A stretch of 64,000 nucleotides of DNA from Lepisosteus oculatus (lineage: Eukaryota > Chordata > Actinopteri > Semionotiformes > Lepisosteidae), in the NCBI RefSeq assembly GCF_040954835.1, contig NC_090700.1, positions 16,659,501-16,723,500 of the forward strand. Reading direction: 5' to 3'. Numbering within the stretch: the first letter of the stretch is position 1; every line of letters begins with the position of its first letter. This document shows positions 37,901 to 63,884 of this stretch, in pieces. The position numbers and the translations under genes are program-made. The notes beneath the pieces are model-generated. The model had not been told where the DNA came from and made no database searches. It saw nothing but the letters and a program-made list of their open reading frames with translations.

Positions 37901-40608
37901 TTTTTACTTTTTACCCTTTTTAACAGGAGTCATGGTGCATTACTTTGCGATGCTCAGGAGAAGGCAATGTGTTCACTTGTTAATTAAGTACTGTAGTCGG
38001 TCAATAGCTGTGAGACACGTGACTGACCAACTGATGAAAAAATATGTGACTAGGAACAACATAATTAATGGTTTCAGTCTTGTACAATATAATGCATCTA
38101 TTTCACTCAGTGATGACCTAACTTCTTTATTAGTCTTTCTAAATTGTGAGGACTACTTAAATCTTATGTTTCTTATCTGTTGATAGGTAATATTGTTTTA
38201 AATGTATTATGTATTGTGTTATGTCTTTTACCTGTCTGCAAAACAAATATCCCATGTGGGACAATACAGGAAGTCTTATCATAGGAGAAGGTTGAGTTAC
38301 AGCAATGAAAACGTTAACTCTGGGAGCCAGCCCATAATTTCTGGCTAGCAGAGATTCCTGGAAATGAATTTCAGGACATACCTTAAAACAATTCTTATTC
38401 ATATAATATAGATTTTATAATCTAGTGAACTACAGCCTTTACTGAATGTGTCTTTGATTTTGGTATATGAGGGTATATATGGTATATGAGGGTGTGGATA
38501 AGCTTATGTCTGAAAGTTTTAAGAAACTTTGGCTGCTTGCCAAATGCCAAATGGATCTTAAACACAACTACTGTACATATGGATAGGATATACATTTTTA
38601 TTGGTTTGTTTTTTATTGCTGTTCAGTGATTCAATTTTTTGTCAAGCAAGCATTTACCCTGTGGAAACCTCAAACTATGTATTTCAAAATGTTAAGCCTG
38701 CACCCAGTTTCAAAGTATGCCTTGGGCATTAACTCCGATGTCACATGGTTTTGTTTACTTACAGCCCTCACACTTACACTGATAAGGGAATATGAACTTC
38801 AAAGGTCAGTTTGCACATTCTTCCTGTCTTGATGCTAGGTTTCTCTAGGAACTAAGGTTTCCTCAAATTTCCCTGTCCAATGTTTTGCCTAAACCTTGTA
38901 CTTTTGAAAAAGTGTAATTTTCCTTGCTTTGTTTGTGTGTCCATGTGACTTAAGATGAATCATGAAGTTGTTTTCAAACCAGCACTTTAGCTGACTTCTT
39001 TATTAATTAGAAGATATCAAAAGCACAGGCAAATAGGCTGTAAGTGGAATCAGAGCAGATCTACACTATAAAAGTGTTCATTTTACATACTATCAGACAT
39101 CAAGTGAAACATTTCCCTTTTGGGCTCTGTACAGTTCCTGTGTACTTGGAAAATATTTTATTAGGTGTACTGAAAAATCGTTACGTTTGCTTAAGGAAGA
39201 CAATTGTCTATTGCCTGCGCAATTATACAAGGAAGTACTGTATAGGCTAAGTAAATTATTTTGTTAATAAAAATAAATATGACCAGAGCAATGTCACAAC
39301 CTAACCAAAAATAAAATAAAGAAAAAATGTTCTTGAAAATGATTTTTAATTTTAAAAGTGCTCAGCTAAAAGAAGAGACACATCTGAAATCCATTGCAAA
39401 TCCAATTCAATAAATACATCTATTACAGTATCAAAATTTAAACTTTTATACTACCATGCTAACAGGCAAACAGATCTGACCCTTTTGAGTCTGTGGTGTT
39501 ATAAAAAGTGAGCACTATCCTGGGGCAGCTGGATATAAAAGAGCTCTTTCCTGGTCATGGTAGATTTGATTAAATGTCAAATTAAAAGCCTCTTTATAAG
39601 ACTCTGCTTTGAAACACTGTGAAATTACTAATTATTCATATAGCTACTGTTCATATACACTACTATGCAATACTCTTTTATGACAAGTCAGAAGGTACAT
39701 AATATACTTTTATTATTAACAGTAACAATTTACCTACACTTTCCATTAGCATTTTATACTGTACATTATAACAACTTGAGCTGCTCTAAATACAGCTAAA
39801 TTTTGGCAATACAAAACCAAGCTTATCTTTTACTTGACACTGACCGGAATGTTTAAAAGTCCGAAGAGTCTGTTACATTTACTGGTCAAATCTAATTAAT
39901 TAATTGTCAAGTGTCAATGTCCTCATGTTGAACAAGAATACAATACTACCAGAATTAGCAACTATCATTAAATGAAATGGGTAAAATTTCTGTATGGGGT
40001 TTCCACAGAATCAAGTATCCACAAAAATTAGAAAACATACCGAGTGATAGCTCAGAACAATGCAAAACGTCTACAACTTTTGCATAGCAGTCTTTTATAT
40101 GTTTTTTCCCCCAACAATTCCAACACTAATTCAACGACTAATATAGGATAAGACTGAAAATCAATTTATGAGTTTAACTTTATTATTATCCATTTTCAAT
40201 TACTGGGGAATCCCATACAGGCTTATGGCGAAACAGAGCTTCACCCTGCAGAAAATGGGAACAAGGCAGGGTCACCCAGAACAGGCCATTAGATGGCTCA
40301 CATGCAGGGGACAATTTAAAGATGTTAATAAACCTAGACAGCAAAATGTATGGACTGTAAGGGGAAATCAGAGCACCGGGTATAAGGAAGAAGATGTAAA
40401 CTCACCATGCCACTGTGCCACCCAGTAGTAGTAGTTATTTATAACAGTATAACAGTTATTTAAGCTTATGCTGCCAATGCCAAGAATAGCATGAGGAGAA
40501 AAAAGAGAATAATTGATACTTATCTGTACTTTAGACAAAGAAATGGGACTCACCTATTAAATTTTGACTGCTCTGAGCTGTTACTCTGTCCTTCCCTTCC
40601 ATTTCCAT
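28996..40608 (-). CDS. stoml3: Stomatin family membrane protein, stoml3-like
   Basis: Complete coding sequence in seven exons, in gene order 40,608-40,554; 37,140-37,037; 36,067-35,995; 35,241-35,159; 34,699-34,496; 30,950-30,816; 29,190-28,996. It gives 282 residues (family about 285-290), and all phases join. A hydrophobic hairpin spans residues 30-52 with the kink proline at 45 and the Cys pair 27-28 available for palmitoylation. The SPFH/PHB domain follows ([28 protein letters not shown]), then the conserved [15 protein letters not shown] and [11 protein letters not shown] tail. Stomatins are monotopic, oligomerise at the inner face of cholesterol-rich membrane and tune ion channels; STOML3 sensitises mechanoreceptors. 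Placement beside proser1 supports stoml3, although the C-terminal region also resembles STOM. The start at 40,608 gives the expected short N terminus. One intron holds two genes on the other strand. Confidence 0.92.
29191..30815. other. stoml3 last intron, nothing recognised
   Basis: Noncoding sequence between the last two stoml3 coding exons. No repeat family or RNA was recognised. Confidence 0.5.
31792..31914 (+). promoter_or_regulatory. Upstream region of nested gene, copy A
   Basis: Begins at an AT box ('ttttttaaaag', about 31,791). Contains the palindrome TGAGGTCATCATGACATCA (31,823-31,841) and the inverted pair GGTTCCA (31,843-31,849) / TGGAACC (31,869-31,875). It ends with a pyrimidine tract and 'ttttacag' (to about 31,907) just before the start codon. 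The last feature could be a splice acceptor with a noncoding exon further upstream, or these bases may be 5' untranslated sequence. The same sequence recurs before copy B with no difference that I could see. Confidence 0.45.
31915..32776 (+). CDS. Unrecognised small membrane or secreted protein, copy A
   Basis: Two coding exons, 31,915-32,400 and 32,669-32,776, joined in phase 0 at CAG|gtaaca...tttcag|GCT, give 197 residues. Residues 1-20 are hydrophobic after a short basic start ([15 protein letters not shown]), like a signal peptide or anchor. An acidic middle carries two related blocks, [14 protein letters not shown] and [15 protein letters not shown] second hydrophobic stretch ([21 protein letters not shown]) is followed by RWAKRR. 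Exon 2 encodes CRCCKK, a possible palmitoylation cluster, and a Lys/Arg-rich C terminus. AATAAA at 32,820-32,825 fits as its polyadenylation signal. The gene lies within a stoml3 intron, antisense to it. I recognise no family and assign no function. Conservation of frame, splice sites and stop between the two copies supports a real gene. Confidence 0.7.
32974..33096 (+). promoter_or_regulatory. Upstream region of nested gene, copy B
   Basis: Repeats the copy A upstream region, including the palindrome at 33,005-33,023 with its AGGTCA-TCA-TGACAT core at 33,007-33,021, and the GGTTCCA/TGGAACC inverted pair. The similarity to copy A weakens above the 'cattttttaaaag' box, which may mark the edge of a functional promoter or simply the more diverged part of the duplicated unit. 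Confidence 0.45.
33097..33883 (+). CDS. Unrecognised small membrane or secreted protein, copy B
   Basis: Tandem duplicate of the gene at 31,915-32,776, with start codons 1,182 bases apart. Exons 33,097-33,588 and 33,773-33,883 join in phase 0 to 200 residues. By hand count exon 1 differs from copy A at about 14 positions plus an in-frame 6-base length difference (QNDKEGEL versus QNEGEL). Ten of the changes alter residues, including W to R, C to F and G to E around the second hydrophobic stretch. The C terminus is longer in lysines and ends KSKKI, which fits a KxKxx retrieval signal if the tail is cytosolic; copy A ends KCQKI and does not. ATTAAA at 33,936-33,941 is the likely polyadenylation signal. 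Function unknown. Confidence 0.7.
33942..34495. other. Intron remainder after nested genes
   Basis: Noncoding sequence between the nested gene pair and the stoml3 exon at 34,496-34,699. Nothing recognised. Confidence 0.5.
36340..36434 (+). repeat. LINE/SINE 3' tail fragment
   Basis: 'gtaaagcgctttgagaagtc', 'gacgctatataaaataaag' and a short tta run form the same 3' tail seen at 9,440-9,460. It is a 5'-truncated copy in a stoml3 intron. Confidence 0.6.
36474..37028 (+). mobile_element. 5S rRNA-derived SINE, copy 2
   Basis: The best-preserved copy: 'ggccatatcaccctgcaac', 'gaagctaagcaggtgtgagc', 'ctggtcagtacctggatg', then the shared body and the tail 'tttataagtgtaagcaatt' plus 'attattata'. It is antisense to stoml3, and its tail ends about ten bases from the splice donor of the exon at 37,037-37,140. 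Confidence 0.92.
37141..40180. other. stoml3 first intron, nothing recognised
   Basis: AT-rich intron sequence. No coding or repeat signal is strong enough to report before the diverged repeat at about 40,190. Confidence 0.45.
40185..40430 (+). repeat. Diverged dispersed fish repeat
   Basis: 'tatccattttcaattactgg', 'gaacaaggcagggtcaccc', 'acaatttaaagatgttaat', 'aaatcagagcaccggg' and 'catgccactgtgccaccc' follow the module order of the 'tccattttct' family in an old copy. It lies in stoml3 intron 1. Confidence 0.5.
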
Positions 40609-41015
40609 ACGATTATCTGAGAGGTACAGAATAATGTTATTTCTGTGAGACTGAGGAAACACAGAGCTTTTAAAGGCGTAGCCTAAAGCAAAAAAAAAAA
40701 CTGGGCTGGGTTTGTTTCCATACACTTCAGCCTGTAGCTGTGAAACAGGTTAGACTTCACCACTGATAAGTGATGCAAATTTGTCTTGTGACTGCAGGAA
40801 AATCTGTGGGAGGCAGGACTCAACAGTTGTTAGATGGCCTATCTGTTTATTTAAATGCAGAGGTTATCTTTCAGGGTTCAAATCGCTACACCTTGCTAGT
40901 GGTTGAAGCGAACATAAATACGACACAATAACAGTGGTCCTTGGGGAGATAAATACAAGATGCATTTACCAATGCCGAAGTTTAAAATTAACAACGATAA
41001 TAATAAGTAGGTCAA

Positions 41016-41162
41016 GTACAGTAGGTAGCTGCTTCAGCATGTGCAGGCTGCAAAGGAACAAGTAAAGGTATATTCCATGCTGAAAAGACAAGAAACGCAT
41101 CTGTTTCAGCTGTAGAGCCTGGAGAGTGTCTTTTCAGCTTGGAATACACCTTTACTTGTTCC
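41016..41162 (-). mobile_element. Foldback element, copy 1, imperfect
   Basis: 'caaaggaacaagtaaagg' and 'tattccatgctgaaaag' pair inverted with 'cttttcagcttggaatac' and 'cctttacttgttcc'. The tail 'agctgcttcagcatgtgcag' lies to the left, so this copy is inverted relative to the copy at 52,792-52,994. It abuts the 3' tail of the neighbouring SINE. The arms have diverged, unlike copy 2. Confidence 0.7.
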
Positions 41163-41696
41163 TATAATAATTGCTTACACTTACAGTACATAGTGTTTTT
41201 CTGGACACTCCAATCAAAGCGCTTTACAGGTAATGGGGACTCCCTTCCACTACCACCAATGAGCAGCCCCCACCTGGATGATGCGACGGAGCCATATTGT
41301 GCCAGAACGCTCACCACACATCAGCTATCAGTGGGGAGGAGAGCGGAGTAATGAAGCCAATTCATAGAGGGGGATTATTAGGAGGCCATGATTCGTAAAT
41401 GCCAGGGGGAAATTTGGCCAGGACACCAGGGCAACACCCCTACTATTTTCAAGAAAAGCCCTGTGATTTTTAATGACCACAGAGAGTCAGGACCTTGGTG
41501 TTATCTCATCCATTGGATGGTGCCTTTTTACAGTATAGTGTCCCCATCGCTATATTGGGGCATTAGAACCAGGTTCTTCCAGCAACAACCTTAGTTTGTC
41601 CCAGGAGGTCTCCCATCCAGGTACTGACCAGGCTCACACCTACTTAGCTTAAGTGGGTTTCCAATTGTGAGTTGCAGGGTGATATGGCTGCTGGCA
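41163..41696 (-). mobile_element. 5S rRNA-derived SINE, copy 3, inverted
   Basis: Reads in reverse: the tail is at 41,163 ('ataataattgcttacactt') and the 5S-like head at the right ('acttagcttaagtggg', 'gtgagttgcagggtgatatg'). Full length but diverged. Confidence 0.85.
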
Positions 41697-41779
41697 AAGC
41701 ACTGAGGTTCCACCGAGATAGGTTTTTTCACCAAGAGATGTGTAGCGGCATGGCTTATTAATAATACAGGAATTAAGTT

Positions 41780-43012
41780 TGCTGCTTCCTTGCCAGTCCT
41801 TCTCTCCCTCATCTCAGTGGTGCTGGACACAGAGAGGCTATTCCATTTGGTTCAGATTTAAGGTGTTTTTCTAGCTGATAGAGTTTCCTGATAAGGAACA
41901 ACTCCCAAGGCTGAGATTCTCCAGCCACCCTAATAAATGGTAATCTCTGGTGCCTACCTGTCTGGGAGATTCCATGGGAGAGTCTCATCCCAAGGTTTAC
42001 AATCCTAAGGTCAGAGTGCACTGTTACTCATCCTCCACCTCAATCAGCCAATCAGAAACTGGTAGGGCAGGACAACCCCACATGGGTCTTGAATGCCCGT
42101 GAAACTTTCAAATAACGAACGACTGTAGTTCCTCCAGATAAAGAGGCAGCACAAGGCCCAAAAGGGCCCCCCTCCAGGACCTTCTCAGACTCAGCTCAGA
42201 CAATCACGTGACGGCCAGTGTGTCCGAGTGTCAGGACTTTATTTTGTTCTAAGAGTCGAGACCAGAGGTCGCCTGCGCATAACCAAAGGATCCGCCCGAG
42301 GTTAGCCCAGCAGCAAGCCTTGTGAACCGCCGGTACCCCACCGCGAAAGCTCGCCTGATCAACGAGTGAACTACGGTCGGAACTGTCGACAGCAGAATAT
42401 CAGTATTCAGGACAAGCGCTACATCGGGAACGAACCGGTCTTCTTCCCCTCTAAAGAGTGTGACTTGCTTGGACCCGCAGTCATTTTTCATGTGCACAAA
42501 CTAGCCGGTCTTCAGAGAGTAACTGCCAGCACGCCGCACCAGGAATCTCTCCCTCCTTCTCCCACACCTCATGCCGAACCAGGACGGCCTGGCACCGGGC
42601 CAGAGGACGCCGATTGGACGCAGCAACAGCCTGCTACTGTTCCTTTGTGTCCGCGGGAGATCTGAATCCACACAGATTGGATTGAGTATTCAACATTCTG
42701 CATTACAGCTCGAGAATTCAATTGTTACCTCAACCCAGTTGATTTCAATTTAATTCCTATGAGTGATGTACTTGCATTTGAGTATCTAGTGTAGAACTTG
42801 TAATCAAAGTTAATTTACGAAACGGTATAAATGAATGGTATACTGAATGTATGTTCCTCTTGGTTTGTAAATCTTCGTTATTGAATATATATATTTTGTA
42901 TTCTGCTAACCCTCACTAAAAGATCTGTTATATTTATATTCCATTTTATGTATTAATAAATGTATTCTCATGTATTAGTATCCGTGTGTGTGCATTGCCG
43001 AGTTATCCCACA
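41780..43012 (+). mobile_element. Candidate solo LTR
   Basis: The segment starts TG and ends CA and is flanked by AAGTT on both sides (41,775-41,779 and 43,013-43,017), as expected for a 5-base target duplication. Near its right end a TATA box ('acggtataaatg', about 42,826) is followed about 130 bases later by AATAAA (about 42,955) and then about 55 bases to the CA, a U3-R-U5-like layout. The central part (42,100-42,680) is GC- and CpG-rich compared with its surroundings. The 5-base duplication could be chance, so the left border is uncertain. The 99-codon frame at 42,366-42,665 shows no known domain. Confidence 0.35.
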
Positions 43013-43017
43013 AAGTT

Positions 43018-44021
43018 GGTTTTCTAATAGCCATCAAAGAATCACTTTGTGACTTACTGCTACAATTAATAATTGTCCCAGCAAATGCACAAAACCCCTA
43101 CAGATGTGTACTGCAATCATGCACGAACTGTGGAAATAAAGGACAAACCCACCATGGCACATTTTCTAATATAAAATAGTATTTTATAGATGTGTTTCCT
43201 TTGTCTCCTAATCTCTTACTGCTATCTGTTAATATGCAAATATTTCATTTTACACTTATTGATGTAAATCTGACAAAACATTAATTTTGAAAGCTTTAGT
43301 ACCATTAATCCAGCATCAGCAGATGAGGAGCAGGGGCAATTGGGGAGAAGACAAAGGCAGACATAATTATTTATATAACGACTACCCAGGGAAGTACAGT
43401 AATAGATAAAAATAATTACCTGGAAATACAAAAGGCTAGTGAACCAGGATTCAGACTTCTGCTGGACTTTAGTCTACCATTTAGAATGGCTTACATATAC
43501 TCTAAAAATGATGTAGTCTATTCAGATTCAGAAAAGGATGTTTTCATCAGTGACCGTGAATGGAAACAGCTTGTTGATTAAAAATTAAAAAAATGACTAT
43601 TTTTTTAAGACATATCCCATGGGCTAATGTTTTTTTAAGGGAATGAATATCCTAAAATTCCTTCTTACTAAACATTAACCTAATTCCATGAGCCAACAAT
43701 GGATATGGGTTTCAGTTCAGGGAAGGAAGCAGTATCAGTTGACAAACAAGCTTGTCGTGTTGTCAGAGCCCAGGTGTGAGTCCTTCGCATGGACTATTAT
43801 GGCAACAGGAAATCACGTGAACATTTTCATCATGTGAAATCATGAAACCACACTACATTGTTTTCTAACAATGAAGCAAAATAGTGTTCACATTTTTTTT
43901 TAAATAGAAACATTGCGATATAGTTACAAATTTGTCTTATATTTCTTTTCTTACTGTATATACCAATATATTTATTATTTTGTTACATAGATTTTCCCAA
44001 ATTATATTCTAATTTAGATTA
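43018..44021. other. Noncoding, nothing recognised
   Basis: AT-rich sequence between the candidate LTR and a SINE copy. No feature supported. Confidence 0.4.
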
Positions 44022-44387
44022 TGGGGATTATTAGGAGGCCATGATTGGTAAAAGTAAGGGGAAAAGTTGGCCAGGACACATGGGTTAAAACTCCTACTCA
44101 TTTCAAGGGATGCCCGAGATATTTCCTGACCACAGGAAGACAGGACCTTGGTTTGACATCTCATCCAAAGGACAGCCCCCTTTTTTATAGTATATTGTAC
44201 CTATCGCTATACTGGGGCATTAGGATCCACATAGACCACAGGGTGAGCGCCCCTTACTGGTCCCTCTAACACGTCTTCCAGCAGCAGCCTTAGCTTTCCC
44301 AGGAGGTCTCCCATCCAAGTACTGGTCAGGCTCACACCATCTTAGCTTCAGTAGGTTCCCAGTTGTGAGTTGCAGGGTGTTGTAGAG
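44022..44387 (-). mobile_element. 5S rRNA-derived SINE, copy 4, inverted, truncated
   Basis: The 5S-like head is at the right ('catcttagcttcagtagg', 'gttgtgagttgcagggtg'), and the body breaks off at 'ggggattattaggaggcc'. The 3' tail region is missing. Confidence 0.8.
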
Positions 44388-47146
44388 ATATGATTGGTGA
44401 TTTCAGATTAGGTGGATTCATTATCAATAACTTATTTGATGCTTTTAGACAAAGTAATTTACAGGGTGTATATCATTTGTTTCAGTTAAGTAATTAATGA
44501 TGTGGCACTAAATGGAACAGCAACATTGAGCAATTAAGAATTGTAATTTTTCCAGTGATCTAACTGGATCTTTCTAAGGTGAACAGTTATGCAATTCACA
44601 AACCATTCATACCTTTGCTTTTTATTACTCCAGTCTAAACCATGCTGATAACCTCAAAGAGTTTCCTGACACTTACGATTGCACAATCCAACCACACCTT
44701 TTTTCCATTCTGTGTTGAGTGTCACGTGGAGCTCCACACAGATTCTCTGCATCGACAGTAAACTTGGCAAAAACAGATTTAAGACAGAAAAAACGTTTGA
44801 AAGTTACCTAAGATTTACTACTACTATCATGTGTTTGATAAACAAAAATAGAGCTCGGCAAGATCCCCCTTTTTTTCAGCTGCTTTTCTCCAGAAATTTT
44901 TGCCTCTTCTTATTGAGAGCTGTGGTTTAACTTGAACTTAGCTTTAGGAAAGTTAGCGCCATAAAGACATTTTAGGAATTATGACTGCATTGTGCTTCAC
45001 CACTACAAAGAGCCAGTAGACCCACAGGTCAGTAATCTGCCTTCTACCTTCCTACAGTGACAAACTATTAAATTTGTAATTTGATGCTGATAAAAAATGC
45101 TTACCAAAGAGCTGGTTTAAAATGAGTACAATCACTGCATTTATCTTGTGCACTGAAATAAGGGCTTATACATTTTGACCTTGTTAAAAAGATTAACAGA
45201 CCAAGAGAAAATGTGGTAGCATATATGGAACAACAGCAATTCTCACATGAGTTATCCAAAATACCTCAAATAAAGGAATGAAATGAAAGGAAATTGCTAA
45301 AAATAACTCCCGATTTCAATATTTTTGTTTGGAGGAGAAAACACCATGCAGTGATCAAAGATCAAGAAATACAAAATCAAAGAGGATGAAATGTTATGAA
45401 CAGCTCTCTGCTGCATTTCCTCCCGATATATAAACATTGTCATACAAAATGCGAACTAAAATATTTGTTCTTATCCAGTGATCAAAATAACTTACTGGAT
45501 GAAAATCATTTTTTGTTACAGTGAGATTGAGAAGCCAGGATATTTCACCTGAAACCTGGTAGTTTGTGGATTATGGAATAATATATTGATTTTGTAAATT
45601 CCCTTGTTTTTTTCTGGTCTGTTTGTAGTTTAACTTTTACATGTCTTTTGCACTTTGTGTAATATTCTAACCCCACCTCTTATTTTGACTCAATAAATAT
45701 GGGTCAGTTTGAGCCGTGCTGACACAGGGCCCAGCTCTAGAGCATGGTTACAACTGTACAGTGCCATCATAAAATAAAAAGGCAGTTGCACAACATGTAC
45801 AAAGAGGATACATTTTCCATTACAGGGCTGTGACACGTTTTGATGTGCTTTGGGTGATAACACAAAACAAACAGTCTTAATCCATTAGCAAGCACTCATT
45901 ATTGTTTTATTACATACATTTGAAACATTTCTACAAAAAGAGGTTCAGCAGTTTTTCAGTTCAGTAAGGAGTTACACAGCAGTTATATCTTTTCATTTGT
46001 AAAGGTCTCTCAGGTTTCCAGTAAAATCTGTTTACCCCACACTACAAAGTAAAAGTAATAAGTAAAAATAGGACATACTAAACAGGTTGAAAGATAAAAC
46101 ACATAAAAGTGATCTTATTACATTCAGTTCTATACTTTTAAGGATTCAAGAAGGACTTACCCGAGGACTGAGCGGTTTAATTAATGAGCAGTTGAGACAC
46201 TGATCTGGCTTAATGTGCTATAAAGATGAGGATATAGGAACCCCCCCTCCCCCCATCAGTAGGAATGAGCCAAGAAGCTACTGCAAAGATGATATTACAG
46301 TGGAGAGAGAGGTGACAAAATGACAAATGCGGGGAACAGAGCTTTTTTGACCCATATTTTACCTTCCTTGGCCAAATCAGAGAAATTATAAACAAAAAGT
46401 GAAGTATAATCAGTGGGAATACAAACTGAGGTATTATATTGTAACTAAAGCTTCTCTGAGATTCACACATCAACTAAACACAAACAGACACCAAGGTTTG
46501 TTTATTCATTGCTTCGGTTTTACAACATGATAGGAAAGTAGGAGTCAGAATTTCCACAAGTTTTTTTCTTAGAAGCTGGTCATTTAAAAAAAATGTATCT
46601 GTTATTCATTGCCACATAGCCTATGGCACAAGTCACAACAGATGGTGTGAGATTAAAAAATCCTGATGGATATTTTACTGTACACCATAATCAATTTAAA
46701 AATGTTTTGTGCATTTATATACAGTATAAAAAGTGAACACAACGTTGTCAATGATACTGTTTCGCGGTGAAAAGCACTGTACGTTAATTCAGTTTGAATT
46801 AATTTACTGCAGAAAAAGTACTTGTACACTGAGTGACAGTGACAAACACTCTAACAGAAATACTATAATTGAATTGAAACCAGATTTTGTAGATTGTGTT
46901 AAAATATTAAATCACAAACGTCCTAAACAACCTACAAAAATCTGAACTACGCGCAAATGCATCTACATCAGTGGTCTCCAGTCCTTGGTCTACAGAATGT
47001 TCTGTTTCTGAATTCCAATCAAGCTCTCAATAACTGGCTTTAACCAAGCCAGTTTGTTGACTTTTTCAAGTGACTTATGTATACATAAGTATAACTACAG
47101 TATTTATTGGACAGGTGTTTATTTTACCACATATTCCAAATAAAAA
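44388..47146. other. proser1 3' flank, nothing firm
   Basis: No gene or repeat was recognised. On the minus strand an AATAAA (45,906-45,911 as TTTATT) could end a long proser1 3' untranslated region, but other signals are possible. Confidence 0.35.
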
Positions 47147-47455
47147 GAAACAGGAACTGAAAAATTTCTCAAATACTGGAATTAGCCCAGAGAAGAGCAA
47201 CTAGATAGAGTCCCAGGTTTCAGAGAGAAAGTCACACACTAACAGGCTTAAGTACTGTATCTGAACCTTTTGAGTACAAATTTTAGAAGACCATTTCGAA
47301 CCAAGAACAGGAGGCACGTTACTCAAAAGACCATGGAAAGTATAGAGAGAAACTGTGGGATGATCACTGTTATCAATTATCTGTTAAATACCAAATGGGT
47401 TAGACAGGCTGAATGGTCTCTCATTTACAACTGTTCTTGTGTATTTTTGTGATCT
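47147..47455 (-). repeat. Dispersed repeat, 'aacataagaaa' family
   Basis: Ends 'taccaaatgggttagacagg', 'ctgaatggtctctcattt', 'acaactgttcttgtg', the reverse of the family start seen at 8,872. Diverged copy with an approximate left limit. Confidence 0.5.
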
Positions 47456-48717
47456 AAGAACAAGGACATTCAAGAGTGAAATGGGAAAAACAATTACAAC
47501 ATGCCACTACATGCTGGTATCTGTCAACTCTGTTCACTACAGTATATAGGTGTGTGGGAGTTATGTTTCTGGGCACAGATTGTAAAACTGTTGCTTAAAT
47601 GTTTGCAAAGATGTTGTTTATGCTGCTACATTGTCCTAGTTCTCCTATCACAAATCACAAATATTATCCTTTAGTGTAACCAGTAAAATGAACATCATGA
47701 ACTGTATGAGCTAAACAGGGAATACTAAGCAAAGCTCATTTATAACCAAGAATGTAAGGTTCTACTACAAATCCAATATTCAAATGTGGGTGCAAGATGC
47801 AGATTTTTTCCTCTGTTTTTTTGTCAGACATTAGGAGGCTGCTTGTACTTCATTCACAGCTGGAGTTAATTTCACCGCCCACAACACAAAGATTTCACAT
47901 AAAAAATATCTTTTAAGAATGCACGGGTGCGTACTTTATGTACATACAGCCATAGAAAACATGCCTCTTTCACAGTGCTATGAAAAGGATTAAAATATGT
48001 AAATATATACAGTTTAACCAATCATAACAGGTACAAAAGAAAATAAGACTTGCGATAATAAGTTTCATAGCTTTATCAGTAATTGCTAGTGCACACCATT
48101 TCATTAAAAGTAATCCTATTTAATTTATTTACCTTTGACAGTATGGGATACTGTATGTTTAGTCAAAACCATACTCTGTATTATAATAATGAATAAAAAT
48201 CTAGTCTGCTCTGCAATCTTGTAGACTAACAAAAAAACCCAAGGTACACTACACAATGTGCATATATACACAAACACACATACCTGTACACTGTGGATTA
48301 TTATTTTCTTTGCCTGAATGTGATCCCATCATTTTCAAATAGTTATAAAGATTTACTGAACAACTGTCCTCATTTTATCAAATTATTTGCACAACAGAAC
48401 TTACAAAAGTAAGTTTAATTTAAAAACATCATCAGGAAATCATCCTATAAATCTTTTCAGTTAAAATTGAAAACTCTTTTGTAGGTGTTACCCTAATGTA
48501 AGGTAGCTGTAAACATTCAAAAATTAACATCTACTATACCCAACACCCTTTCTGAAAACTTCCTCTTCATCAAGAGAGCTCTCTCCCTCTCTCGAGTGTT
48601 AGGCAATGTAAATGCACGAATGCCCTCCTACTCAAGTGTAGAAATGATCAAACAGCATTTTGAATTTCACCAACAAGTTGGCTCTACTCTTTCTGCACTG
48701 TGCTGTGTGTATATTCA

Positions 48718-48970
48718 GTAAGTCAAGGTCAAGCACTATATATTCTTGAAGTCAAGGTTGATAACTGTATCTTCCATAATTCCAAGTTGAACACTGTATA
48801 TTTCATAAGTCAAAGCTGATCACTGTATATTCCAGTAATCATAATTAACCACTATGTATTTCTTAAGTCAAAGTCAAGCACTATATTTTCAAATTCAAGG
48901 CTGATCACTATATACAGTATTCTTGATGTCAACGGTGATCACTGTATATGCTTGATGTTAATTGCTATGG
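48718..48970. repeat. Degenerate ~30-base tandem repeat in proser1 3' UTR
   Basis: About eight units resembling 'aagtcaaggctgatcactg' plus 'tatattcttg' follow each other with variable spacing. It starts just downstream of the proser1 stop on the transcribed strand, so it would be part of the 3' untranslated region. Confidence 0.7.
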
Positions 48971-48991
48971 ATTCCTGATATTAAAACTTTA

Positions 48992-63884
<14,893 letters not shown>

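Noticed and set aside
42366-42665. 99-codon open frame in the CpG-rich segment
   Set aside because: No known domain and low-complexity Pro/Gln-rich content; better explained as part of the candidate LTR or a promoter.
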